Assembly: GCA_013399855.1 (NCBI GenBank)
Contig: VXAY01006827.1
Span: 1,113,460 to 1,177,459, forward strand
DNA length: 64,000 nucleotides
Direction of reading: 5' to 3'
DNA from: Oxyruncus cristatus
Lineage: Eukaryota; Chordata; Aves; Passeriformes; Cotingidae
The notes under the pieces were generated by a model. That model saw only the letters and a program-made list of their open reading frames with translations. It did not search any database and was not told the DNA's origin. The position numbers were made by a program, and so were the translations under genes. Shown here piece after piece: positions 23,854-34,861 of this stretch (positions within the stretch are counted from its first letter, which is position 1; the number at the start of each line of letters is the position of its first letter).

Positions 23854-25244
23854 AACTGTGAATGCAAAGTTATTTCTCTCATTTTTTTCTGACAACTGCC
23901 ATCACTGCACCTCAGAAGTTCACCGCAAGTCAACTTTATGGGATCCCTGGACAAAAGAAGGGTATTACAGCCCCAAATTTACAACCAGGGAAAGAATAAC
24001 CAGTTTCCCTTAATCTAGCAAGGTCTGCTTAAATCAGCAACACCCTCACTTTAGAGAGATTAAGCACAAAACAACCTTTGGTTTAGTCTTCCAAAGCAGA
24101 CTTGTTTCACTTCAACTGCAAAGATGGCTGCTTTACATTACTGCAAGTCAGGCAAGTCTGGCACACAAAAAAAATGGAAAGATACATCAAATCTAGTTTT
24201 AATACTCTATCTAGCCTCAGCCAGGAGCTTTGCACATGAGGATGGGACAAAACTGAACTCCCTAAGGCAGCATTTAACCACAGAACAGCGAGGCAGTCTT
24301 TTCTGTTCATGTCCTATACCTTCTGTAACACCCTCCAACTTCTTTATTGGACAAAGCAGTGTTGTTCACCACTCAGTCCTTATGTTCTTCTTAACTACTG
24401 TCTGTTCAACAAGGCAGCAATGTGGTAGGAAAACCATCTGCAGTTGCCCTGTATCATATGCCTAAAATGCATCCACCAACCATGAAAATGACTCATCCTG
24501 ATTCTGACCGCTTACACTTGCAACAAAACACGACTTTATTACTTCGCTAAAAAACTGAGAAGCCCCAGGAGTGGCATTATGGAACAGCTGGTCCCGGACA
24601 GTCACCAGCACGTCAGAGTCACAACATGCCTTTGGAACTGCAGCCAGTGAAAAGCCTGGCAGTGACAGGCAGGGCTGGTACCAGGCAATGAAGTAGCCAG
24701 AGAGATTGCCAAGGACAGCAAAACAGGTGACCCAGGTGCTGCTTTATTGATGGCATAGCCTTGAAAAGAGGCTGGGCAGGGTACTGCTGTGCCCAACATG
24801 GGATCCTTTCTACACCCCGCCCCTCTGCTTCCCTTGGCTCTTATTCTTACTGTTCAAGTTCTTTCCCTCTTCCCAATGTTGTTCCTTCTCCTTTGTGTTT
24901 AAACTGTTTTTTGATAAACCTGCAGCAGAATTGCTGAAATAACGGCCAAAGCACCTTTTTTCACTTTGATACAAAAAGAATCTTTGAAGAATAATTCTGT
25001 CAGGCTCTCAGAAGCAAGTGCAAATTTGATTCTTCAGAGGTGCATAATTCAACCATGAGCATGGGTATGTTCACAGGAATAGCAGAAAGCACCTCCTTGA
25101 CATCATGGTAACATCTATTTTCAAACTGAAATTTCTTAGTTCAAAGCCTGGAAATTTGAGAGCATCTCACTGAAGTGAAGGTAAACATATTTACAACACG
25201 TTTTTTCCTGGCTCTACAATAGAACAAAGACATTCTTCTATCAC

Positions 25245-25340
25245 TAAAAAAACCCCCCAAAACAAACAAACAAACCAAAGCAAAAAACCCCAAACCCCAC
25301 AAACAAACAAAACAAAAACCAAAACAAACCAAACAAAAGC
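25245..25340. repeat. A/C-rich low-complexity tract
   Basis: Nearly 100 bp consist almost only of A and C, with CAAA and AAAAC units alternating with CCCC runs. On the minus strand it is GGGG and TTTG rich. No element body is visible on either side. Confidence 0.8.
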
Positions 25341-26189
25341 AAGTCCAAAAGCCCAGGACCTGAAAACCTGGTGACCAACATACCAGCTAAATAAAGTTTG
25401 AGGAGTCTACCTGATTTTGAAAACAGACAACATCTGCACCAGCAGACAAGTGAACTCCCCCTCTCCCCAAGCAGAAAGTTCATTTTGGTTCTAGGATTGC
25501 ACAGAAATTCTGCCAAGAATAGCAAAACTGCAAATCACCATTTTTTGTAAACTCCTGCCCAAGCACACAGAGCCATCTTGTCTTGACCTGCCTCATGAAA
25601 TTCGAAATCAGACTTGCCTGTAGAGAGCAGATCCCAAAATAGAACTGTAAGTAACTTAAATCTGCATTAAGGTCAGCAAGTCATGGATATACTTATGGTC
25701 CTGGATCCACCCATCCATCAGGCTGCTATTCCAATGCTCTTTCTAAATGATTATTTGCTTTTCATTTGCAGCACTTTGAAACTTACTGTAATTTAACACA
25801 TGTACAGCTCCTATTCTGTTTCCCACAGTAACAAGTAAAATATTCAGACTCCTGCACGTTATGTCTCCCTTTATTTATTCTAATAAAGGGACCACTGCAG
25901 CCTACTTGGACAGAAAGCATGTGGGCCAGGAGGCATTTCAAAAATCATAGGAACCCATAAAAATAAGGGCTTCAAAGGACATCATGAACTCAGGTTTTCA
26001 GCTCAGTGGCATCTTATTATATCAGTTAGAGCAGGCCAGTCCCAGCATGTGTCCACAGCACCATCTTCCAAGCCACACCCCACTTGCAGTTAATATATCT
26101 CTTGTACGTTCCCCGTACCAAAGAGACACAGAGCTACTGGAAAGCACCATGAAAATGTTTAAAGGATCCCTCAGGAGAAAAAGCAGAGA

Positions 26190-26565
26190 GCTGGGACTGG
26201 TCTGGATAAGAGAAAGCTCGGGAGAAGGGGGACCTTATCAATATGTGTAAATACCTGAAGGGACAGTGCACAGATAACTGATCTAGGATTTTCTCAGTGG
26301 TGCCCAGTAGCACATTGACAAGAGGCAATGGGCACAAAGTGAAACAGGGTGTTGCCTCTGAACATCAAGGAACATTTTTTCCACCGTGAGGGTGACCAAG
26401 CACCAGCACAGGTTGCCCTGAGAGGCTGTGGAGTCTCGCACCTTGGAGATCCTCAAAAGTTGTCCAGACACAGTCCTGAGCAACTCACTCCGGCTAACAC
26501 TGCTAAGCAGAGGGGTTGGACCAGATGTCCTCCAGCAGCCTCTGCCAATCTCAACCATTCTGTGA
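26190..26565 (+). mobile_element. CR1-type LINE fragment (3' end), + orientation
   Basis: The block carries the usual landmarks of the 3' end of avian CR1 in order. These are a GGTCTGGAnAAG-like start, GGGGGACCTTAT, TACCTGAAGGGA, a GACAAGAGGCAATGGG segment, CACCGTGAGGGTGACCAAGCACC, CAGGTTGCCCTGAGAGGCTGTGG, GGGTTGGACCAGATG, and a terminal CAACCATTCTGTGA. CR1 is the dominant non-LTR retrotransposon of birds, and most copies are 5'-truncated like this one. It lies inside an EHBP1 intron, antisense to the gene. Divergence from my remembered consensus suggests an old insertion, and I see no clear target-site duplication, as usual for CR1. Confidence 0.88.
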
Positions 26566-28835
26566 GTTTGGGAACTATCTGTTAGGGATAACCCTTATAA
26601 TCCCCAACGATCCAAAAAGTTGAGAAATCAAAACCTCCAAAGAAGCCTTTACAACATGTTTTAATAAGTTAAGACCTCATCCCTCTCTTCCTTCTTCTCA
26701 AAGAAGCTGAAAAACATAGACAATTATTAATGCTTTGTACTCACTGACCCCAGTGTCCATCAAAAATAAAATAAGAGGAAATATTCATTTGACTTGCTTC
26801 CAATAAAGCAATTAGATGAAACAACTATGTTGAAAAAAGTATTTTACTGGCAGGATGACTAAGAGATCAAGAACATTTATTGATTTACAGTTTTTGACCC
26901 AAACAGCTCAAATCACATCAACTACCTAAGCTTAGAATTAACTATCTCTGCCCAGGGCCACTCAGCCTCTTTCAAAGTACCTTTGTGGGATCCTACTAAA
27001 CATGAATTAATTAGTTAGCCAAAGACTTTTCTGAGTCTCCGATAAATCTGACAGTTTATCCAAGCAAGAGTTGCTTCTACTGCCTGGTGACCAAAAGAGA
27101 GGACATGCCCTGGAATTTCATGGCCCAGCTGAAAAAAACTTCAAGCCCAAAAAGCTGAGCTAATGTCAGAAAATCCTCTCACCTCAGGGAAGTGCTGCCA
27201 TTGGGTCCTATAAAACAACGGGCAGCAACCCATCATTTCACAAAGCCTTGATGGACTTTGGTCAGGGCTTCTGCTTCTGAACATATTCTGAATCCCAGCA
27301 AAGCTGTCATTCATGGACAAATACCTTGTTTTTCACCAAGCTTTTCAGCGTTACGATGCTTGTGTAAGCATTGCGCTTACTGTTTAATATCTCTTTTCTC
27401 TCTCTGTTCTACAGAAATCAAATGAAACTAAAAGAGAAAGGTTATCATAGGGTGAGCCACATCAGACACCACACATCAGCAGTTACTGCCTAGATACACA
27501 CCACACCAGAAATTCCAGGGAGCTGGAACTAGTATATCCTTCAGTGAAAGAGGAACGGTCTGACCGGCTTTGTTGAAGAGTACAGAACATGGAACAGGAA
27601 GAGTTACCCTGGAAAAGGTGCCAGACTAAGTTCTCAGCCTTGTTTACTCACCAGGTAACACCTCTGGGTTTTCATAACCTAAAGCAGAATTTTTTGGATG
27701 CACACACTGGAGCTGTGCAGTCACCTTCAGTCAGTAACCAGTCTTTATCTAAAACAGCTTAGGATAACTTACACCTCAAGTTAAAAGACAAAACACAACA
27801 AATACGTATGACAATCAGAAAGAGAAGTAGAAAAAGAGGAGTAGCAGTAAAAACACCCCTCAAAGTCTCTCCTGAGAGGGTAAAAAACTCAACACCACAT
27901 TTTCTAAATGTTTAAGTTCTTCAACAAATACTTATTTCGAGACATTTTCTCTACTGTGGGTGCCCTCTCTCCACCATCACAGAGTTCTTGGAAGTATCAT
28001 TTTGTGTCACATGCATAACCCCCCAAAAAAGAAGCTTAGACCATCTCCTTTTCAAATGAAGTGATTAAGAATTATTAGAAGTCCCAAAATTTCCTCTCTG
28101 GCAAGACCACCTGCCATAAGCCCAACCAAGATAAGAGGCAACAGTGTGGGGAAAGGGAATGAGCAAGACCGACTCATCTGAAGGTGGAGACACTCCTGGG
28201 AAGGGAGGAAACCAGTATGCCCTCCTGCCCCCATGCAAGACAAACTTTATGAATGTCCAGACACCGGACAGACTTCACTCAGAGCTTCCCATTCCTCAGG
28301 CTAACAAGTTATTAGTTACAAACCACAAATTCGCGGGCTTTCTCACAGCGTTAGTAGATGTGAAATGTATTCAATGCAAAGATACACTGCTGGGCTGAAA
28401 GAGCCTGCTATTATTATTTTTTATTTGCAGCATTTCAAGTAACGAAATAGCATCTTATTCAGACTTTATCTGCCTATTGCGGGGATGTCAGATTCTTTAT
28501 TACTTTTTTTTAAATGATTTATAATGTACTTGTAGTAGTGAAACAGATATTCCTTTCTAATTAGGTCTCGCAATTAATAACAGAAATTGAACTGATGATG
28601 ATACAGTTCTGCTAAACAACCAACCTAATCGGAGTTGAGTTCCCACAAATTAGCACTGTCATCAACAGCAGCTTATTCTGAGCTTCGTGGATAAACTGAG
28701 TTAAAAAGAAAAGCCAACAATTAAAATATTTCTCATTTATTTGGCTGCTCCCCACACTAAAAAAAAACAAACAGTCCCTCAAAGAGCTGACCCTGCTTCT
28801 CACTGAAGTTGGGACTTATTAAGCAATCAACTAAC

Positions 28836-28893
28836 CTTAGAGGATTTTCTTCTGCTTCTTCTTGTCCAAACCACCACTAGTTTATCTGGCTGC
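28836..28893 (-). CDS. EHBP1: EHBP1 coding exon 2 (residues 35-54)
   Basis: This 58-nt exon supplies one base to finish the split Trp codon, then 19 codons reading QPDKLVVVWTRRSRRKSSK. The LVVVW strand and the following Arg/Lys-rich segment belong to the N-terminal C2-type domain, and the basic loop is a plausible phosphoinositide contact (inference). The acceptor is strong: a long pyrimidine run ends in CAACAG immediately before 28893. The donor is AAG|GTTAG, with GT at 28835-28834. The exon ends in phase 0, matching the next exon. It is isolated between introns of 27.6 kb and 9.1 kb and is too short to stand out as an open frame; it was recognised from peptide identity and splice signals. 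Confidence 0.95.
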
Positions 28894-29323
28894 CTGTTGA
28901 AGATAAGGAAGAAACAGCTTAATTTACAACAAGATCAATATGTAAACAGTTTATATTAAAACTCTTGCAACGCATAATGACATCCTTAGTGGATAACACG
29001 ATGTCTTCAAAATAGCTCATCTGAAAACCACTGTCAGCATCAGTCATTTAACAGGAAAAATAACATGTATTTATAGAAAAAGGCTGTCCTCCAATCCACA
29101 CAGTACTGTCATCACTGTCCTCCTGCTCTCCTTGCCTGTGGACATCTCCCCCGAGCCAGCAGCACACCTGAGCAGAAACTCTTCCATGGGGCAAAGAACA
29201 GGATCCACAGGATCCAGACTTCATAAAGGCACCTTGGAAACAATCTGGTACCCAAAATAAACACCAATGCAAATTCTAGTTTGAATTTCTATGCAGACAT
29301 ATTGAAAAGGTACTGCTAAGCAG

Positions 29324-29471
29324 CAAAAAAAACCCACCCAAACCAAACCAACAAAAAAAACCAAACCCTCCCAAAACCAAACCAAACAAACAAAAAGAAC
29401 CAAACAAAAAACCCCCACTCGCCCAACCCAACAAAAAACAAAACAAAATAAAACAAAACAAAAAAAAACCA
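29324..29471. repeat. 148-bp A/C-rich low-complexity tract
   Basis: The tract is built almost entirely of A and C (CCAAA, CAAA and AAAAC units with C3-C5 runs). In the EHBP1 pre-mRNA it would read as a U/G-rich run with repeated UUUGG and short G clusters. It lies about 430 bp from the acceptor of coding exon 2, on the intron side. Confidence 0.85.
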
Positions 29472-31684
29472 GGTAATTTCAGGTTTTTCTACACAAAGGA
29501 TCACTTTTTTTACTTGAATAACACAAAGAATAGGAAAATTGAGTCCTGTATTCCTCCCCAAAATCTCCTTGGAGGACCAGACAGATAAATCAGCACTTCC
29601 TCAACTTTTACTCCAAAGGACAAACATCAGTTAAAAATCAGTGTGGCTTCCCAATCAATTGTTAATTGGTATTTTTAATGAACGTAGGAGGAAACCTCCA
29701 TAAAGGACACTTCCAGTACAAATTATTTTCTCTTTAAGAGTTATTTCTTGTTTAATAGTTACAGCCCTATTATATGTACTTTATTAGTTTTACAGTTGTG
29801 TCTGAGTGATTTTTGATACTGACTTAACGTCAGACTTTTTTCCCCCTCCCATGACACACTTCCCATTGTATGATGACCACAATTCTGGTCCCACTTCCAG
29901 ACCCATAATCCCTCTCCTGGAGACTCCTGACTCCGTTGCAGCTTTGTTTTCTGGCTGATGACCTGAATTCCATTATCAAGCCCAGCTGCAAATCCACCCA
30001 CAAATGATTTTCAATGGAGTTCACATCTCCACTTAAAATTACTCAACCTGCAACTCTGCCTGGAAAAACATTGCTACTCAGAGTTTTGAGACACTGGTGC
30101 AATCCTTGAAGCAAAGCAGATCATGGGGGGCATTGAAATCATTGCTAAAAGACACACCCAAAGAATCCCACACTTTTAACTTTTCAAATGAAACCTGAAC
30201 TCGTTTAATCATCCTATATTTGTTTTGTGAAGTACTGAGCGTAATTTGCTCCTTCAGCTTCAAGTGTGAGACAAACCCACATCCAGAGGTACTTCACTGA
30301 AACAAAAAACAAGGGAAACTATCGCAGTACAGAGACAGAAAATTAAGCAACATGGAGTGGGGAGAGAAGGGAAGAGAAGAAAATATTCTAAAGGATGAGT
30401 GTCCCCAGTATGTATGCCACATGTTCACTGAAACCAAACAGTAAGCACAGCAGGTTTTCTAAAGGATTTTCTTCAAGAAAGTCACAAATCCAACAATTTT
30501 CAAATATCTTCACAGAATTGTTGCACAAGCGAAACCCAGAGCAACCTTTTCGTCCACAATCTGTCCACTGTTCTCCTATGCCAAAATACTTTTAGAGGAA
30601 AAAGCCCAGCTCATACTTTTAATCAGCAAATTTGCATTCAAGGTTATTAGTGATGTCTCAGTGCTAGGCCGTAGCCAAAATCACATAATGCATGATGCTC
30701 ATTGAATTCAATAGGTAGCATTTCCTACTTCAGACTTCCCCCCTCCTTTAACATCATAAACCTCAGCTGCTCATTAGCCAATAATTAAAGTAAATAAAAT
30801 CACTTCTGAAGAATTAGCCCAGTTTTAGTGTCTTTTATAAGTTTACAAAGTAAAGTTGGAGATCATTTCGAATACAAAATGCGCAATGGTGCAAGCTGAA
30901 CAAACACTAATGGCCAGCTATTAAAAAAAATTAAAAATTAATTTTCTGCGCTGCACAAACAACACTTCTCATTTCTTTAAACCCACCAGCTTTCATATAG
31001 TCACTTATCCAGCAAAGCCAGTATCCATAAGGGAAGGAATAACACACTGCTAACCTTAAGGGAAGTTGGAGCAGAGGAAAAGAACTGGGTTTTAGCTGAA
31101 CAGCTACATCTCCACACTAAGTAATTGCTTCAATCCATACAATCCCACACCACTCTCCTTTCAGTAGGAGTATTTAATGCTGTACTGGAATCTACCACAG
31201 TTGCCTTGGGGATGCTGTGTGCATTTCCCACCACGTCAGCATTGCCAAGGCACAAGGAAGCCATCAGCACCGGGACATCAGGCACTGCCACTGGGAAAAG
31301 CAGGGATCCAGTGGAAGGTCCAGTTTGGATCCAAAAAATGTGTTTTATAAGGCCTACCATAAACCTGTGTTTGGTATTGACTCATTTTTGCGTGGCTCAC
31401 AAGAAACTATTCCTGAAGAAAGGCAATTTACAGTGGTAAACTTATTTTATTATTGACAAGGGAAACTTAGCAAAGAAGCAGGGAAGATTCTGATTTCAAA
31501 GTCTGTGGCTCAGAAAAAGAGCTTCATCTCTGCCCTGCATACCAAGCAAACTAAAATGGGATTTAAAATACAAATGCATAAAACACCTATAATTCAAAAC
31601 CATGCTGGCTTTTCTGTCAGATGGAAGCCATGATTCTGATATTTTTGATTCTCCCACTGAAACAACTGATTTAAAAAAAATAAA

Positions 31685-31701
31685 TATATATATATATATA
31701 A
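31685..31701. repeat. (AT)n microsatellite
   Basis: About eight alternating AT units in an A-rich context. Confidence 0.85.
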
Positions 31702-32330
31702 AATACTGGAATCAGACTTTGCCATATCCACAATTATTAAATAAAGTAATAAAAACATTCTACATACTGAAAAAAACCCTCATACGCTGCAAATTTTACC
31801 AATTGAAAAGGAGGTTGTGCAAGATTCAAGGTCTTCTGGGGCTTCGTTTGATTATTCCAGGAAATATTTGGCACAATATGTTGATTACAGAACTCTCCAA
31901 ACATCACTTGTGAAAGAAGGACATGAAAGGTATCAGTCTCCCGTTAACTCTCGTTTTGTAAACCTTTTAGCAGAAGCTGATAACATGAACCAAGACATAT
32001 TTCTCCACCAAACTTAGGGTTCAGTTACAAAAAACTGTAAAAGGCTTCGGTTTAGAATCCGTTCTCGGAAAGAACTGCAAATGCACTTAACTTTAATTAG
32101 GACCACTGCAGCCAATGGCAAGGCCAATGACTAACCACCTTTCGTTGAAAGGTGAGAAAACAGGTAACAGTATTTTTTTGTAACAAGGCATCATTACATT
32201 TAAAAACATTCAATAACCTTTAAATGCCTGTAATGTGAAAGACAACCTTTTTTGTACGTACCCCACAGCTACAGCCTGAATGTTTGTTTTGGCACCAAAT
32301 TGCCTAAGTGTTGGGTTTTGCCTTCCACCC

Positions 32331-32386
32331 TTCTTTTTTTACCTTTTTTTTTCTTTTTTCTTTTTCTTTCTTTTTTTTTTTTTTCA
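32331..32386. repeat. T-rich pyrimidine tract
   Basis: Fifty-six bases, almost all T with scattered C and one A, end in CAGCTG on +. On the EHBP1 sense strand it is an A-rich run. Confidence 0.8.
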
Positions 32387-34681
32387 GCTGAGCTTGTTTT
32401 ATACTTACTATGTTTGATTTGAACTGCATTAATTAGTACAGGCTGCTAGATTAGTGCTGTGAAGCAAGCTTAAAAGAGTATAACTAATAAGAGAAGCAGC
32501 AGTGTTAGCACAATAGCGTGCAGATGCACCTATTGAAGGATAAAAATAATTACTTGAGGACTAATGTCAAAGTACTTCTGATAAGAATTTTTTTTTTAAT
32601 AACCCTTTGTCCCTTCTGCATCGTGCACACCAGGCAAGATTTTCGTTAGGAACCAACCCTCCCGCCCCACCAGCACACAGCTTCCCACACGACCGCTGAA
32701 ATGCTATCAAGGCTCTCTCAATGGTCTCTTAAAAATAAATGTGGTTGGTTCTGCACCACCATTAATTTACTTTTCCTCATTTTACAGACAATTACTTTGA
32801 AAAGCACTCTTTGCAGTGCAGGCTTCTGCACTGGGACCTACGCTATGCCGTGTATTACCATTAGCCAAGGCCCTTTCCTGAGCCTTGTCCTAAGCTTTTT
32901 ATTCCTCCAGAATTTCCTGTTGGTCACGATCAATGAAATTTCACAGATGCCAACAACTGCAGGGAGTTCAGTCAAGTGCTGCAGATGCTTTAACCAGGCC
33001 TGGAGATACTGTTGGAATGATGTCATGGATTGATGCATTTGCCAAATGAGCCCTCTTGCAGAGTGAAGGTACAGCACTGACTGCAAGAGCCAGAGACATC
33101 AACGAGAAAATAAAACACAGTGTGGATAAACCCCCTCTGAGACAACTGTAAGATGAAGTTATGAGATAAAGTTTTGCACTTCAGGAAGGGTTTGGGGTTT
33201 TCTTCCCCACCTCACCTTCACTTCCACGGTAGAAGCTAAGGACTCCTGAGTAAGGCCTGTGCACAGACTTCTGAACCATCTCCCAGCATTACCACGTCAG
33301 ACCATCTGAATCGAAACAGCAGTGTCCCAATCCAACTCACTGTGGAACACTCATCACGCCCCTAAAATTAGGCGAAGTTTGTTCTTCCACCTTGAAACCA
33401 CCAAGTAGCCTTAGCAAGGGTGGGAAATTTCAAAAGAGGAATCATTAAAACAGGGAAAGCAAGAGGACACCATCTGTCCACTTCTACATCTTTGCTTTCT
33501 AACACAGACAATTCCTCCTTCACTTCTTCCCACCAGAGGTCTCTACAGTTTTTTCCAAGACGACACAACCTGGAGAAAGACCAGAATTTCCCCTGTGAAA
33601 TGGATTTTAGGGTTTTTTAAATACATCTGCAGGCTAAACAAACTGGCCTCTACAAGACTTACATCTCAAGATTATGCTTTGCTTTTCAAGAGAAGCTCTA
33701 GTTTGGCTTTGCCTGGTTTAAACAAAATAGGGAAAAAGCAAGGCACTATGACCTATTTTACAAGTGCAATCAGACCTACTGAATCTGCACAGCATCTATT
33801 TGCAAGACAGAGTGGAATGTGTAGTATGTACTGCTGATTGCTTGATTTTCTTAAACCAAACACAAATGAAGTTAGCAGAAGGAGCTGAATTAAACAAAGC
33901 CCAAGTTCATCCATTATTCAGAACAAGCGACAAGGACAGATTTGACTTCATTTTTCAAGGAGTTATTGCAGCAAAGAATCTTGAGCAAAAACAACCTCTA
34001 CAGAACCTACCTAGCAAAATCTTTTCTTAGAGCTTTTTGCAACAGAATGTTATACTGCAGAATACACAAACTGACACTAGTCATCATAAATTGTATTCTT
34101 TAATGTCCTTTTGGCAGTAACACCAGGATGGCTTGACGAGTCACATCCAGCTGCCCTCCATGTGGAAGCTTTCTTTTCCTGGTCCAATTTAGCCCTGCTT
34201 CTCCCAAGGAGGGGTTAAGAGTACTGCAGAAGAAGGGTCAAGTGGATTTCTTATCTCACTCTCCTATAATTGCAGACACTCCCCTTAGGCAGACATTTAC
34301 TCCAGCAATGCTTAGTCCACTGGTTTACATGGCACAACTTTAGCACACCACAGGTTAGAAACACCACCCAATACTCTAACAAATGATGCCAAAAACCCCA
34401 AGAGTTGCTTAAGGAAAGCCTGCTTATAACACCAACCTCCCCAGTCAAGTAAGTTCAGGGGACTCAGCCTGACTGGCAGGAAGGAGCACAGGCTAATGGG
34501 GCCATACAGACAAATCTTGAATGGAAAGAGTGGAGCGTATTTTTTTTTAAAAAACACTTTACAGTGGAAGGTTCACAGGAAGCTCCCACGAGCCAGATCT
34601 TTCTCAGATGCCTCATTTTCCTTTCTACGTTCTTTTGTCAGGATATTTAGTCTTCTACATTTTCACAGCAACAAATCAATG

Positions 34682-34701
34682 TTTTTTTTTTAAAAAAAAA
34701 A
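34682..34701. repeat. Perfect T10A10 palindrome
   Basis: Ten T are followed directly by ten A, a 20-bp perfect palindrome. A shorter T9A6 run occurs at 34540-34554, about 130 bp away. Confidence 0.85.
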
Positions 34702-34821
34702 CCCGCCTGCACAGTCCGTCGGGGCCTGACCTGCTGTGAACCCACTGAACTCGCTGCTCTGATTCTCTTCCCTGCAGAGCTGGGACCTGACAACTGCCAC
34801 ATGAATAAACACAAAATAGTT

Positions 34822-34861
34822 AGGGGGGGGNAGTGAGGGGGGGGGAAAAAAAAAAAAAAAA
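34822..34861 (+). repeat. G-runs followed by a poly-A run, with one ambiguous base
   Basis: Eight G (34823-34830), an N at 34831, AGTGA, nine G (34837-34845), then sixteen A (34846-34861). The two long G-runs are compatible with G-quadruplex formation on + and C-runs on the EHBP1 sense strand. The N and the adjoining homopolymers mark a place where sequencing or polishing failed. Confidence 0.85.

Larger units (their letters stand above)
19736..28835 (-). other. EHBP1: EHBP1 intron between coding exons 2 and 3
   Basis: This is a 9,100-bp intron bounded by GT at 28835-28834 and AG at 19737-19736. It contains a 52-bp purine tract (21460-21511), two A/C-rich tracts (23788-23853 and 25245-25340) and a CR1 3' end on + (26190-26565). 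A 192-codon open frame at 22994-23572 (+) is the longest gap-free one in the window but has no recognisable domain or splice context. Confidence 0.9.

Noticed and set aside
25940..26000. Possible antisense CR1 tail (AATCATAGGAACC and CAAAGGACATCATGAACTC)
   Set aside because: Similarity is short and interrupted and does not extend. It might be a highly degraded copy but cannot be supported by eye.
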